Source: Leuctra nigra
Lineage: Eukaryota > Arthropoda > Insecta > Plecoptera > Leuctridae
Assembly (NCBI GenBank): GCA_934045905.1
Contig: OW203768.1
Span: forward strand, 27,061,060 to 27,125,059
Direction: 5' to 3'
Length of the DNA stretch: 64,000 nt
In this document: positions 1-9,257 of the stretch, piece after piece
Position numbering within the stretch: the stretch's first letter is position 1
Layout of the letters: each line of letters opens with the position of its first letter
Notes under the pieces: model-generated
Database searches by the model: none
What the model saw: the letters and a program-made list of their open reading frames with translations, nothing else
Told to the model about the DNA's origin: nothing
Position numbers and translations under genes: made by a program

Positions 1-183
1 GATTCATTGTTAATTCGGATTCTCAATTGTCACCTTGAAGGGTCTCATTAACACTGTCCAGGGTCCAGCAGTTCGTTTACCGTAACTTTTCCTATCTGCA
101 CAGTGGAACAAGAGATAGATCGGCAGATCGTTACTTTTCGGCGAAGTAATCCCGTACATAATGCCGATGCGAGTCGAGCTGAA
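1..183. other. No gene recognised
   Basis: Window edge. I see no repeat, structured RNA or convincing reading frame here. Confidence 0.3.
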
Positions 184-301
184 CTACTGTCCGGCGAACG
201 GGTGGGTGGGGGGGACAACCACCACCCGACGCTCCTCGCCGCCGCCGACTTCCATGTGCAGCAAGTCGGGTCGGTACAGTCGTTCGATGGTGTCAGCAGG
301 C
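184..301 (-). CDS. Candidate terminal coding exon, unknown protein
   Basis: On the minus strand an AG acceptor (GCCGCAG) precedes a frame of about 39 codons ending in TAG at 184-186. The peptide is rich in Arg, Val and Gly, with an ERLYRPDLLHMEV segment, and ends PTHPFAGQ. It is GC-rich compared with the AT-rich surroundings, as host exons often are. I do not recognise the protein. No partner exon is visible because the next upstream sequence on this strand is mobile-element DNA. It could be a chance open frame in a GC-rich patch. Transcript evidence or conservation of the C-terminus would settle it. Confidence 0.25.
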
Positions 302-842
302 CTGCGGCAAACGGACATGGTTATCGAACGTTCCCTTGCTTACAGTTGTTTTGGATACGAATACCAAAGGTTAACATGCGCATATAAGAAAAATAATTTC
401 ATTGTCAAGGAATCTAAAAAATTTGTACAGTAAAAACATCGCTATGCGGAGCAATGATACGGGTAATTTGTTATAATTTGAACAGTTTTTGCACCAATGG
501 ATAGATTTTAAAATGTTTATGTTATAGAAACTGCAATTCGTGACAAACACTTGATTGTTTGTGAAATTAGAGCCCCATAATCACTTATAAATGTTTTCAA
601 TCCCAACAACCGCCCAACAAACTTTAAATGGGGAGTTTTAAATCCCCCACCCATCACCACACACTCCATCCATGTGTCGCAATCACCCCTCAACTAAATT
701 AGTTCCTACACACCCGACTGGAATTACATGTACAGGCTCTGATAAAGGAAATGGTAAAAAAAAACTATGTGCATTGACCATTTCTTATGTATGTATGTAC
801 CGAATGCATAATCATTCTTGAAAGTAAATTTCACAAAAAATT
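302..842. other. Intergenic, nothing recognised
   Basis: AT-rich sequence with no supported gene or repeat. The final 12 bases (TCACAAAAAATT, 831-842) are the left target-site duplication of the RHS copy that follows. Confidence 0.4.
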
Positions 843-909
843 CCCCACCGACGGCTGTCACCTTATCGCGGTGGTGGGGTTTGTGTTGGCCAACGATCCA
901 TTGCAGCTA
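843..909 (+). ncRNA. HDV-like ribozyme candidate, type A
   Basis: Manual fold: P1 CCCCACC (843-849) pairs with GGTGGGG (873-879). J1/2 is GA. The P2 5' side GGCTGT (853-858) pairs with GCAGCT (903-908). P3 is ACC (860-862) with GGT (870-872). L3 is TTATCGC (863-869). The stem order, the 7-bp P1, the 3-bp P3 and the 7-nt L3 with T first and CGC last match the hepatitis-delta-like fold, whose L3 has the conserved U and G at these places. P4 (880-900) is poorly defined in type A. The J4/2 candidate is the CCAT just before P2. Cleavage would fall before base 843, which is where the insertion starts. Confidence 0.6.
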
Positions 910-1286
910 CGCCGGCGAGCATATGCTCATGTGTAAGGGTTACCCATGCCGGACAGGTCAGTGGTGAGGTCCAGACAAAGAGCAGCCAGGGTTGGCCTAA
1001 CCATGTCCTCCCTTGAATTTGCGGTCCCTATCGGGCCGGCCTTCCCCCTCGAAATGGTGATCCCCCTGAAATCGGGTTCCGCCGGCCCGGATCCTTACAC
1101 CTCCCGGTCCGTCCCCGTTCCGGCCTGGCCTTCCCACCAGTGCTGGGCTCCCCCGGATCGGGCCCGTTGGGTCAACCCCCTCCCAATGTCCTCCACTTAA
1201 TTCAACAAAGTTTAAAGTAAAATAATTAATGTGCGCAATATAACCTCGTCGTTGACGCGCCGTTAAATCCTATTAATCTAATCTAA
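843..1286 (+). mobile_element. RHS copy 1: full-length ribozyme-headed SINE, type A head
   Basis: This is a non-autonomous retroelement of about 444 bp. It consists of a type A ribozyme-like head (843-909), a GC-rich body of about 300 bp, and a tail with a TAACCTCGTCGTTGACGCGCC-like block followed by CTAAT repeats. The flanks are direct repeats: TCACAAAAAATT on the left and the same with one extra A on the right (from 1287). The left duplication ends exactly where the P1 stem begins. The body has open frames on both strands, but these come from its composition and I do not regard them as genes. The same unit recurs 13 more times in the window, always in this orientation. Confidence 0.85.
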
Positions 1287-2920
1287 TCACAAAAAAATTT
1301 ACTTCTAAATTCAGTATTAGTACATAATACAGGGGTATTTTGGGCCAGCCGGTCTCCAGTAGTCCTGCGGCCCTGACCCCCCTGACCCATTGTATGGATT
1401 TAATCAGTGGACAGATTATTATGGGCAATGAAAGTTGAATTGACCGTGAGGCGCGCCCAATGAAAAGAGTTCCCACAGACATACAGAATCACATTCAGAA
1501 ATGGGTAACTATAATTAAGATCTAGGTAGATAAATATAGAAAAATGTATTGTCTACATAGTGGTGATTTAAAGTATTACCTACCACTCGTTGTGGATTAT
1601 GGCCTTCTGTTGCTCTCTCTCGCTTGCTTCCTTTAGCGCGCGTGAGTGGAGTCGATTCTTCCCACCCCAGAAACGAATAACGATCAAGTCGTTATTGCAA
1701 AATTCATAACTGACAACCAACCCAAGTGATTTCAGCGCCTGCGACAGACAAACGATTTAATTACACGAATTGTATTCATTTTAAATTCGCCAATATCATT
1801 ACATCGATCCCTAAGATTTATTGGCTCGACACGTGAGAAGGTACGAATGAATGCTAATTTGGAAAACGTTTATAGTATCAAGTTTCACACATTACCTAAT
1901 GGAAGTATATTTTTGAAGTCGTAAACTAAATAAACATTGGATGATGCATTGATTTGAAAATTGACAAATAAAAAATCACATTAATCAATCGACAATAACG
2001 CTTTTGTTGTTCCTCAAACCTTAATCACGCAGGCCCGCACCCCCTGAAACTCCCTGAAACTGACGGAGTTGGGTGTCATCAAAAAATCTGGGACCTTTGC
2101 CAAAAAACCCTCTTCTTATACAAACCTATTAAACTTTCGCTTCACAATGACATGTACGGTTCGACGGCTCAGGTTGTTGAATGGAAGCTGACGGAGTTGG
2201 GTGTGCTTCGGGCTCGGCTCAATATCCTGTGAGCTCTTAGTTGATCAACATGTCGTCGAACGATTTCAAACTTGTGTTCGCAGGAACATTTGGTTGAAAA
2301 TGAGTGGACATCTTTTTCTTGACTACAGCATACCTCGTGTTGTTGTCGAGTGTTACACCAGGCAAGGCTTCCAGTGTGTCGAGGATATCCTCACCAATAT
2401 AAAGAAGGTACATGTTTAGATTTGCTACTCTTCCAGAATACTATGCGCTTTTGTATACAATTCAAATCTGTCTAACCATATCTTCCATCTATTCTCTACA
2501 TTTTGCTGAATTAATATATTCATGATGTAAATTTTTTCCTGGTCATTGTGGTATTTGAAGGGAATATTGATTCAAGTGCAGATTATTAACTCCGATGTTT
2601 GATGATTGACAATAGTACACTTTATTAGCAGCTATTGTGGTGCGCTGGTGACCATGACCACCATGACTTCTGACCGCTCTAAAAAACACTTCCAAGTGGT
2701 CTTGACTAAACTTGTAAGTCAAAAGGATATGCAATTTCTTTGGCTATTTTTTCTACGTCTTGATCTAGTTGCTTAGAGTGTAGGCCACAGATCTGATCTG
2801 TGATAGATGGTGATGTGATTACGCATGAAGGTATGACGCATGTTGGTATGGGTGGGCTTTCTATAAGCAGTATGGCTGAGAGAGGTGTTCGTTTTGATTA
2901 CTTATATACATCAAGAAAGA
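1287..2920. other. Intergenic, no supported gene
   Basis: Begins with the right target-site duplication of RHS copy 1. Short open frames exist (for example 1273-1482 minus and 2201-2419 plus), but none has a recognisable motif or paired splice sites. A short phrase, CTGACGGAGTTGGGTGT, occurs at about 2061 and again at about 2188, which suggests an old local duplication. Confidence 0.35.
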
Positions 2921-2996
2921 CCCATCGACGGCTGCCACCTTATCGCGGTGGAGGGGTTTATGTTGGCCAATGATCACTGCAGCTAGGCCGGCGAGC
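2921..2996 (+). mobile_element. RHS head-only fragment (type A ribozyme head)
   Basis: The sequence runs from a decayed P1 5' strand through GGCTGCCACC, L3 TTATCGC, GGTGG-AGGGG and GCAGCTA to GGCGAGC, then stops matching. Only the ribozyme-like head and a few bases remain, with no body or CTAAT tail. P2 and P3 can still pair, but the P1 5' strand is degenerate. A copy that has lost its 3' end is unusual for a target-primed element, which normally loses its 5' end. Confidence 0.7.
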
Positions 2997-3023
2997 TGCT
3001 TGCTTACCATTTTACCCTTCTTC

Positions 3024-3335
3024 TCACTTAATATTGAGTGGAGGATATTCCTGGCCGATCTTCGGTAAAGGATTTATCCTTCTATCTTCATTAACAAAAT
3101 GGGAAACGACATCTTTTAGGTTGTCACGGCTTATGGCGAACCCTACTCGCGCCATATCCGTCACCCATTTTACAAGTTCCTTTTCTTCACTGGTTGACAG
3201 AATAGTGTGCATGCCACGTCTTGGCAAGGACTGCTTTTTCCCACTAAATCTGTCGTGAAGTGTTGTGTAGGGAATATCAAATTGTCTGCCAGCCCCATCA
3301 TTCTGTTTATCATAATTCATGATACCTATCAACAA
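3024..3335 (-). pseudogene. pogo/Tigger (Jerky-like) transposase, N-terminal DNA-binding fragment
   Basis: About 100 residues resemble the N-terminal helix-turn-helix region of pogo/Tigger/Jerky-like transposases: a pipsqueak-type segment (FDIPYTTLHDRFSGK) followed by the start of a CENP-B-type domain (EEKELVKWVTDMARVGF). In this family the next motif is usually NPF..GRPG. Here the listed frame reads NPLPKIGQE, but shifting by one base gives NPFTEDRPG, so there is a single-base frameshift near 3050-3060. The catalytic domain is absent. The fragment sits between an RHS head fragment and the LINE-A 3' end. The family call is fairly firm, and loss of function is clear. Confidence 0.65.
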
Positions 3336-3543
3336 ATTACAATGATTATATATTTTGCTTATTTATGTTAGCAAAATCATTGTCTTTAAAGGTAGATTAA
3401 TGACGAATCTCATCATAATCTAGTTTAGTTTAGTTTTATTTATTGTCATATTTGATCAAATACATGATATAATGACAGTCAAAGATACATAGACAAAGAT
3501 AAGTAGTACACAAATACAAGTTAACAATGAAGGTAATCATTCC

Positions 3544-6414
3544 CTAACCTGAATACAATTCATTGAATGAATAAAAACAAGAGCTAATTAAAAACAACTT
3601 TAAGGACATTTTAAAATCAACTCCATTTTTATCTTTTAAATGTTGAGGTAGAGCATTATAAAATTTAGACCCTTGATAGGTTGGACTTTTCTCGTACAGT
3701 GCAAGTTTATGTTTTAAAAGTTTGAAGTCCTCTTTGTGTCTTGTTGCATATTGATGGTCAAATGCATTTACAGGAGATCTCTTGTCATTGCCTACAACAA
3801 ACATAATACAATTAAAAATATAAAGGCTAGGAAGAGTCAGGATGTTAAAACGCTTAAAAAGGGGTTTGCATGAGTCTTTAAAATAAATGTCAGCGCAAGG
3901 ATTGAAGCTGGCTCTTGCCATGTACCGCAGGGTCCTTTTTTGTAAAGTAAAAAGTCTCTTAGCTCCAGAAGAATGGCCCCATAATATAATACCGTAATTT
4001 AAGTGAGATTGGATAAATGAGAAATATACCATCTTTACGGTGCTGATATTTGTTATGTCCATTAGTTTTCTTATCAAGAAGCAACCTGAGGCGACACGTG
4101 CACTGATCATTTGAATATGGTTGCTCCAGTCTAGTGTTTCGTTGAGCTGGACTCCCAAGAACTTCGTTGTCTCTGCCTCCGCGATGCTGGTACCTTCTAG
4201 CCGAATGAGTAGACTTTCTTCTTTCTTCTTCCATTTTGTATTGAATTGCATAAATACTGTTTTCTTTTTATTTAAGATCATATAGTTATCATTACTCCAC
4301 GCCTCGATCTGCTGTGCTGCCTCATTTGATAAGTCGCCGAGATACTTTGTGTCCGTCGAGATCAGCTGATTCGTGTCGTCGGCGAACAGTGTCAAAGTTC
4401 CTGCTGTTATAATTCCGGGAAGGTCATTGGTGAAGAGGATGAATAAATACGGAGAAATTATTGACCCTTGCGGCATTCCGACATTTGTTGTAAGTCCGTC
4501 CGAGAGGTGTGAAGTGGTCTTGCCCGATATGAACACTCTTTGCTCTCTGTCCGACAGGTAAGATCTGATCCAATCGTTGGCGACTCCGCGAATTCCCAGT
4601 AGGTTGAGTTTGTGGAGTAAGAGTGTGTGATTGACACTGTCGAAAGCTTTGCTGAAGTCGTAGAATATGCCAACGGTGCCTTTGTTATTATCAAGAGATT
4701 GAAGAATGTCGTCTATGAAGCTGGCGAGAGCGGTTATAGTTGACCTTCCTTTCATGAAACCGTGTTGATTTGTATTAAGAAGCAAACATTTATTGAGGAA
4801 AGACAAAAGTCTTAGACAGAAGGCCGATTCGAGGAGTTTAGAGAAGACTGATAAAAGAGCGATAGGCCTGTAATTTTCAATTTTCATTCGCTCCCCGGAT
4901 TTGAAGACAGGAATTATCTTGGCAGTTTTGAGACATGTAGGGAAGGATCCTTGTTCGAACGAGTGATTTATTATGTGAATAAGTGGTTCCATGATGAAGG
5001 GTGCCGCATATTTGACGAGGAAACAAGGAATTTCATCAATACCTGCTGAAGTCTTAGACCCTATTTTTTCAATGATTGAGTAGTATTCCTTAGGTGTCAA
5101 AGGATATAAAAATATGATATTCTGGCTAGTGGAGACTGGGTATTGGGGTGGGGATGGTCGAGTAATGGCTTCCCGCGACTCAAGCATTTTCACTGCTGCG
5201 TTTTTGAAGTGATTATTAAGACGAGATGCTATTTCCTGTTGCGAGGTTATTAATTCTTCACCTTCTTCAAGTCGAATATCTACGTTAGAACGATGGCTTT
5301 TACCGTAGTGATTAGAATTTACAATACTCCAGGCAGTCTTTGCTTTGTTTGATGATGATTGTAAAGTTAAATCGTTGGTAGCTTTTTTCGCCTCCGTTAT
5401 CATCTTCATGTAAGTTCGTTTAAGGGAAATATAGTTGATCTTGTCCTCAGCTGAATGACCTGGTCTTCTCGTAGCACGGTAGGACTTCTTTACAGACAGG
5501 GACATGTCGCGAAGCTCTTGGGTGAACCATGGATTATTTGGTTTATTATGATTTCTATTAAGTTTCATCTTCTTTTTTGGAAATACGTCGTTGAACACTC
5601 TAAGGAACGTGCGTAGGAACTCATCGTATTTGTCGTCCAGCGACGCTTTCGAGTAGACGGCGTCCCACGTGACTTCGCTGATCCCGAGTATGAAGGACTC
5701 AATCTGACACTTTTTGAAGCTTCTTGATTCGTTTTCTAAAGTCTCTGTAGCGGGGGGTAATAATTCTATTGTTAATGCTTGAAACAGGTGGTCAGAGAGT
5801 TCCGGGTCGAACACATAACAGCGAGCATTGCTACCACCCCTGATATTCGTGAATATGTTGTCAATTCTAGTACAAGACGTTGCTGTGACACGCGTTGGAT
5901 CCTTCACCATTTCACGGAGGTTGTGTGATAGTAGCAAGTCCTCCAGCTTGTCTTTGATTCGACTATCTTCCATGAAATTTACATTGAAATCCCCACATAG
6001 GAAAATACTGGATGGCTTTTTAGAAGAAATTATTTCTAGCAGGCAGTGCGTATTCTTAAGAAATATGTCAATATCACCACCCGGGGGCCTGTAGACGCAA
6101 GCAATTGCATTTCTTCCGTCATGGGTGTCAAGTAGGATAGTTGCCGATTCGAAATGTTTCTCGACATTAAGTGTATGGGCGGCGGTGACGTCAGTAGAAG
6201 CAAGGTTGGATTTAGTGTAGATGATCACACCTCCGTGAATGAAGACTGATCTGCAGAAAGAGCTGGCGATTTGGTAACCTGCTAAGTAAGCGCTGCCCAG
6301 TTCTTCTTCAGCCAGCCAATGCTCGGACAGACAGATGGCATCTGGTGCGAGATCTTGAAGGGCCAATTGAAGGGTGGGGAGTTTGTGTCTCAAACATTGG
6401 ATGTTTCCGTGCAC
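3544..6414 (-). CDS. LINE-A ORF2: endonuclease-reverse transcriptase
   Basis: 956 residues. The N-terminal AP-type endonuclease shows SEHW (catalytic Glu), YRPPGG, GDFNVN and SDH. The reverse transcriptase follows at about residues 450-750, with NYRPIALL, YDFSKAFDS (first catalytic Asp), MPQGSIISP and LFADDTN (the paired Asp box). The C-terminal region has the LNYGIILWG and LQKRTLRYM motifs usual in CR1/Jockey-type elements. There is no RNase H domain. The protein nicks target DNA and copies element RNA at the nick (target-primed reverse transcription). The start lies about 96 bases after the ORF1 stop. All main catalytic residues are present, so it may be functional. Confidence 0.9.
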   Translation of the reverse strand: MHGNIQCLRHKLPTLQLALQDLAPDAICLSEHWLAEEELGSAYLAGYQIASSFCRSVFIHGGVIIYTKSNLASTDVTAAHTLNVEKHFESATILLDTHDGRNAIACVYRPPGGDIDIFLKNTHCLLEIISSKKPSSIFLCGDFNVNFMEDSRIKDKLEDLLLSHNLREMVKDPTRVTATSCTRIDNIFTNIRGGSNARCYVFDPELSDHLFQALTIELLPPATETLENESRSFKKCQIESFILGISEVTWDAVYSKASLDDKYDEFLRTFLRVFNDVFPKKKMKLNRNHNKPNNPWFTQELRDMSLSVKKSYRATRRPGHSAEDKINYISLKRTYMKMITEAKKATNDLTLQSSSNKAKTAWSIVNSNHYGKSHRSNVDIRLEEGEELITSQQEIASRLNNHFKNAAVKMLESREAITRPSPPQYPVSTSQNIIFLYPLTPKEYYSIIEKIGSKTSAGIDEIPCFLVKYAAPFIMEPLIHIINHSFEQGSFPTCLKTAKIIPVFKSGERMKIENYRPIALLSVFSKLLESAFCLRLLSFLNKCLLLNTNQHGFMKGRSTITALASFIDDILQSLDNNKGTVGIFYDFSKAFDSVNHTLLLHKLNLLGIRGVANDWIRSYLSDREQRVFISGKTTSHLSDGLTTNVGMPQGSIISPYLFILFTNDLPGIITAGTLTLFADDTNQLISTDTKYLGDLSNEAAQQIEAWSNDNYMILNKKKTVFMQFNTKWKKKEESLLIRLEGTSIAEAETTKFLGVQLNETLDWSNHIQMISARVASGCFLIRKLMDITNISTVKMVYFSFIQSHLNYGIILWGHSSGAKRLFTLQKRTLRYMARASFNPCADIYFKDSCKPLFKRFNILTLPSLYIFNCIMFVVGNDKRSPVNAFDHQYATRHKEDFKLLKHKLALYEKSPTYQGSKFYNALPQHLKDKNGVDFKMSLKLFLISSCFYSFNELYSG

Positions 6415-6510
6415 TACACGATGATGCGGTCGTGATGGAGTCTTGGTGTTGAGTTCCGTATGCTGGAGTAACTTGTTGGGACCAACTACACCATCTAATG
6501 AGATTAGTTG

Positions 6511-7758
6511 CTATGCTGCACCAACTTCATATTCAATTCTCTTCATCTTTGAGATCTGCCGACCCTTTAGTACGGGGCAGTTCCAATAACTGGCGGAATG
6601 ATTTCTCTGCTCAGGTGTCGAAGTGGGGTGTAGGCTCAGGCAGTTGATACATTCATATGTAGCAGCCTTGCATTCCTTCGCTAGATGTTCTCCCGCGCAG
6701 AATAAACACACCTGTTTGTATTTGCATTCCTTCGCCAGGTGGTTAAACCCCCAACAACAAAAACACTGCGTCACGTGGACGTGGTCGTACACTTTCGATC
6801 TCTGCCAGCCGATATTTACCCACCCCTCCTTCAACAGGGATAAACGAGTTTGTTGATCAGTCTCTATTATGACAGTAGACCCGGTTTTGTTTTGTATCTC
6901 TTTGATGATGCGAAAATGGAAGATAGGACTTCCTGTTTGTAGGTCGTTTTGTTTAGTAATGACATCGATCAGCTGATCATTCGTCTCGTGCACGTAGGTG
7001 ACGCCAATGATCTTTAACCTGGGTTTTAGTCTATCTGGAATTTTTACTTCATATTTCTCACCTAGAGCTAATTCCACTGAATTTTTCATAACGGCAACAG
7101 ATTTAGCATTTGAACAGCCAATCACAAGGCCTCCATTTGAAATGTTTTTGACGTTGACAACACCGATTGGTTGGGCCAGTGTTGACGGATTGATGGCATT
7201 TTCTACATCACTTCTTGTCGTCTTACTTGTTTGGCTTTGGTTCTTGGGTTTGACGATTATTACTTCCGCTCTTTTAACAGCCTGGCTATATGATTTTCTT
7301 GGTTCAGCTTGGTCGCGGCTTTGCTCAGTACTTGAGGAATTTTGCTTGACAATTTCATTTAGTGATTTGATAGTCGCGTCTTTAGTGTTGGATTCGCGTG
7401 TTAAGCTTGACACCAGACGGAGGAGAAGTGCGTTCTCTCTTTTTAACATATTGATCTGTACACTCAGCTCTGTGATGACAGGTTGCACGGGCAGCTCGAG
7501 GTCATCGTCTACTGGCAGCATTAGCATGGACGCTAACCTCAATCTCTCAGCGTCACATTCGCGGCAGGTCCAGACAATATTATCAACTGAATTTACAGTA
7601 CCTTTTTTGTGGATGATGATATTCGCGCATTTCACATGTATTCTTTCACTACAACTGATACATTGAATGCCTACTTTAACCTTTTTATTGCACTTGTTAC
7701 ACTTATAAATAGAATTTATTGCGGAGTGTTCGTCCGCTTCTTCATCACCCGACGCCAT
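6511..7758 (-). CDS. LINE-A ORF1: PHD-like and CCHC zinc-knuckle RNA-binding protein
   Basis: 415 residues. Residues about 18-70 hold a PHD-like cysteine pattern (CNKC, CISC, H-x2-C, CREC). The middle is a probable coiled coil (residues about 100-130). The C-terminal part has three zinc knuckles (CFCCWGFNHLAKEC, CLFCAGEHLAKEC and a degenerate third). This layout is typical of ORF1 in CR1/Jockey-superfamily LINEs, where the protein binds the element RNA and packages it. It is co-oriented with ORF2. No stop or frameshift is present. Confidence 0.85.
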   Translation of the reverse strand: MASGDEEADEHSAINSIYKCNKCNKKVKVGIQCISCSERIHVKCANIIIHKKGTVNSVDNIVWTCRECDAERLRLASMLMLPVDDDLELPVQPVITELSVQINMLKRENALLLRLVSSLTRESNTKDATIKSLNEIVKQNSSSTEQSRDQAEPRKSYSQAVKRAEVIIVKPKNQSQTSKTTRSDVENAINPSTLAQPIGVVNVKNISNGGLVIGCSNAKSVAVMKNSVELALGEKYEVKIPDRLKPRLKIIGVTYVHETNDQLIDVITKQNDLQTGSPIFHFRIIKEIQNKTGSTVIIETDQQTRLSLLKEGWVNIGWQRSKVYDHVHVTQCFCCWGFNHLAKECKYKQVCLFCAGEHLAKECKAATYECINCLSLHPTSTPEQRNHSASYWNCPVLKGRQISKMKRIEYEVGAA

Positions 7759-7860
7759 CTTGGGTATGTTCTTGTGTTACGTCTTTGTGTTACGTCACAC
7801 ACTGAAAGTTTCAGTTGTGTATTTGTCGCCTAATGAATGTTCACGTCTTTGACAAGTGTG

Positions 7861-8123
7861 TGGGTCGACGACTCCGCGTAGTGATCTGTTTGTCATGATA
7901 CAAGATGGAAACAACTACATGAAGTTTGGCTGGATCGATGTTCTTGCAAGAAACTTCGCACGGGCAACATTAGTACTGAGACGCCAAGAAGATGAGAATA
8001 TCGATTAACAATGTTTTAGTTATCTTCAAAAGTCAAATAACAACGCTCGCATCGCCACCATCAATGGAAAATATAATAATAATAATATAAAAATGATTTT
8101 ATAAAATGTCGAATTGAACAGAA
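7861..8123. other. Intergenic, nothing recognised
   Basis: No supported gene. It includes a small AT-rich stretch (AATAATAATATAA) at about 8075-8090. Confidence 0.35.
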
Positions 8124-8290
8124 ATTGCACAGACACTTGTGGTTTTGTTCTCGAAAAATTGTGTAAACTCCCTGAAGCTGTCCTGAAATCACAAGCCAGC
8201 CGCGCTATGCTATGCATGTTAGTCGGCAGTCGGAGGCTCAACGTGTCGGACGTGTATGTGTTGCTGCGCGCTCTGTGTGTTTTAACATGC
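8124..8290 (+). repeat. Dispersed repeat R2, copy 1
   Basis: A block of about 165 bp, starting TTGCACAGACACTTGTGG and ending near GCTGCGCGCTCTGTG, is also found at 27530-27692 and 50650-50815 in the same orientation. No protein or tRNA-like promoter is recognisable. At the other two sites it follows repeat R1 within 30-200 bp, so R1 and R2 may be parts of one element. Confidence 0.7.
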
Positions 8291-8843
8291 ATTGCTTCAA
8301 TAAAACTGTATCTTTCTAGAGGTTGCGCCTCATTGATGCAAGTATTTTGTCACATCTAGTGGCGTTGACACTAAAACAGTGTCATTTGTGATTGTTTTCT
8401 TTACAAGTTGCAATGGATGTGTCATGTGAGTTTAGAAACTCGCCCAATACACAATGCAAAGGATTCCAACCAACTTGGTCGAAAACCAAGTTGCTATGTA
8501 TGAACAATGTAATATGTTGCTTTGTACATCGTACATATTTACAAAGTACCTATAATTATGTCACACTTGTTTGCTGATGACCAGGTGGTTGTAGCGTCAG
8601 ATCAGTATGAACATGATTATTCATGCCGTACATGTTACATGTAGCTACGTGTTAACTACGTGATAAGTACGTTGTCAGGGACTTATGACCCCTTGGGTTT
8701 CGAATATTCTACCCTATTTATAACCAAAGAAATTGTATTGAATTGGGAAAAGGAGGAAATTAGGGAAAACATTTGACAGTTTTATTTTTGTACGGTATTG
8801 ATAGCGATTCATTTTTGATCATACTATAATGATCATTTCCGCC
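8291..8843. other. Intergenic, nothing recognised
   Basis: AT-rich, no supported gene. Confidence 0.35.
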
Positions 8844-8990
8844 CCCCCGGTCCGTCCTTATTCTGGCCTGGCCTTCCCACCAGTGCTGGACTCCCCCGGG
8901 CCGGGTCCCTTAGGTCGACCCCTCCCGAAGACCCCCCTTAATATTCAACAAAGTTAAAAACAAAATATTAATGTGCGCAAAATTACCTCG
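8844..8990 (+). mobile_element. RHS 5'-truncated copy (body and tail only)
   Basis: It starts at the internal C-run (GCCCCCCCGGTCCGTCC) and runs through the GGACTCCCCCGG block to a degraded tail (ATGTGCGCAAAATTACCTCGG). The head is missing. The break point coincides with that of the second fragment at 29866, which suggests a preferred truncation point. Confidence 0.75.
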
Positions 8991-9036
8991 GAACTATCCA
9001 TAGTCTAGTGGGGTTTTCCTACTTTGGAAAAATGAA

Positions 9037-9158
9037 ACAAATAAAACCTCCATGCCATCTGGTGCGATGATGACGTCACCGATGTACCACGTGATCCTGG
9101 CTAGAGGGATGCTTGATGCGCAGAAGATGAGGCTCTGCGACATGATGAAGCAGCGTAA
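9037..9158 (+). repeat. Dispersed repeat R3, copy 1
   Basis: Shares blocks with 45728-45944, including GATGACGTCACCGATGTACC, CACGTGATCCT and GCAGAAGATGAGGCTCTGCG. Both copies lie next to an RHS tail fragment, although on opposite sides of it. Its nature is unknown. Confidence 0.6.
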
Positions 9159-9257
9159 ATCAAACATTTAACACTGATTAAATACCTATATTTAATTTGT
9201 AGATTTACCCTGTTCATCAGTCTATACGTATAGACGCGAGTGATGTAGAGTTCATAC

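Larger units (their letters stand above)
3419..7860 (-). mobile_element. LINE-A: nearly full-length two-ORF non-LTR retrotransposon (CR1/Jockey-like)
   Basis: The element reads right to left. ORF1 (6511-7758) has a PHD-like finger and CCHC knuckles. A gap of about 100 bp separates it from ORF2 (3544-6414), which has endonuclease and reverse transcriptase. A short 3' UTR follows, ending in an AACTA-type tandem tail at about 3419-3435. Both ORFs are open and uninterrupted, so this is a young copy. The 5' limit is placed by the end of the 5' leader and is approximate. I could not find a convincing target-site duplication. Confidence 0.8.

Noticed and set aside
1060..1100. GGCCCGAATCC in the RHS body as a tRNA-type B box
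   Set aside because: Two mismatches to the B-box consensus and no A box at a proper distance; the element does not look tRNA- or 5S-derived.
946..1200. Recurrent plus-strand frame starting MPDRSVV in RHS copies (also at 11829, 23775, 41738 and 44359)
   Set aside because: The body is GC-rich and lacks stops on both strands. The frame length varies between copies, frameshifts are tolerated and no domain is seen, so it is a composition effect.
6998..7666. 222-codon plus-strand frame inside LINE-A
   Set aside because: It is antisense to LINE-A ORF1, which has clear zinc-binding motifs; the plus frame has none.
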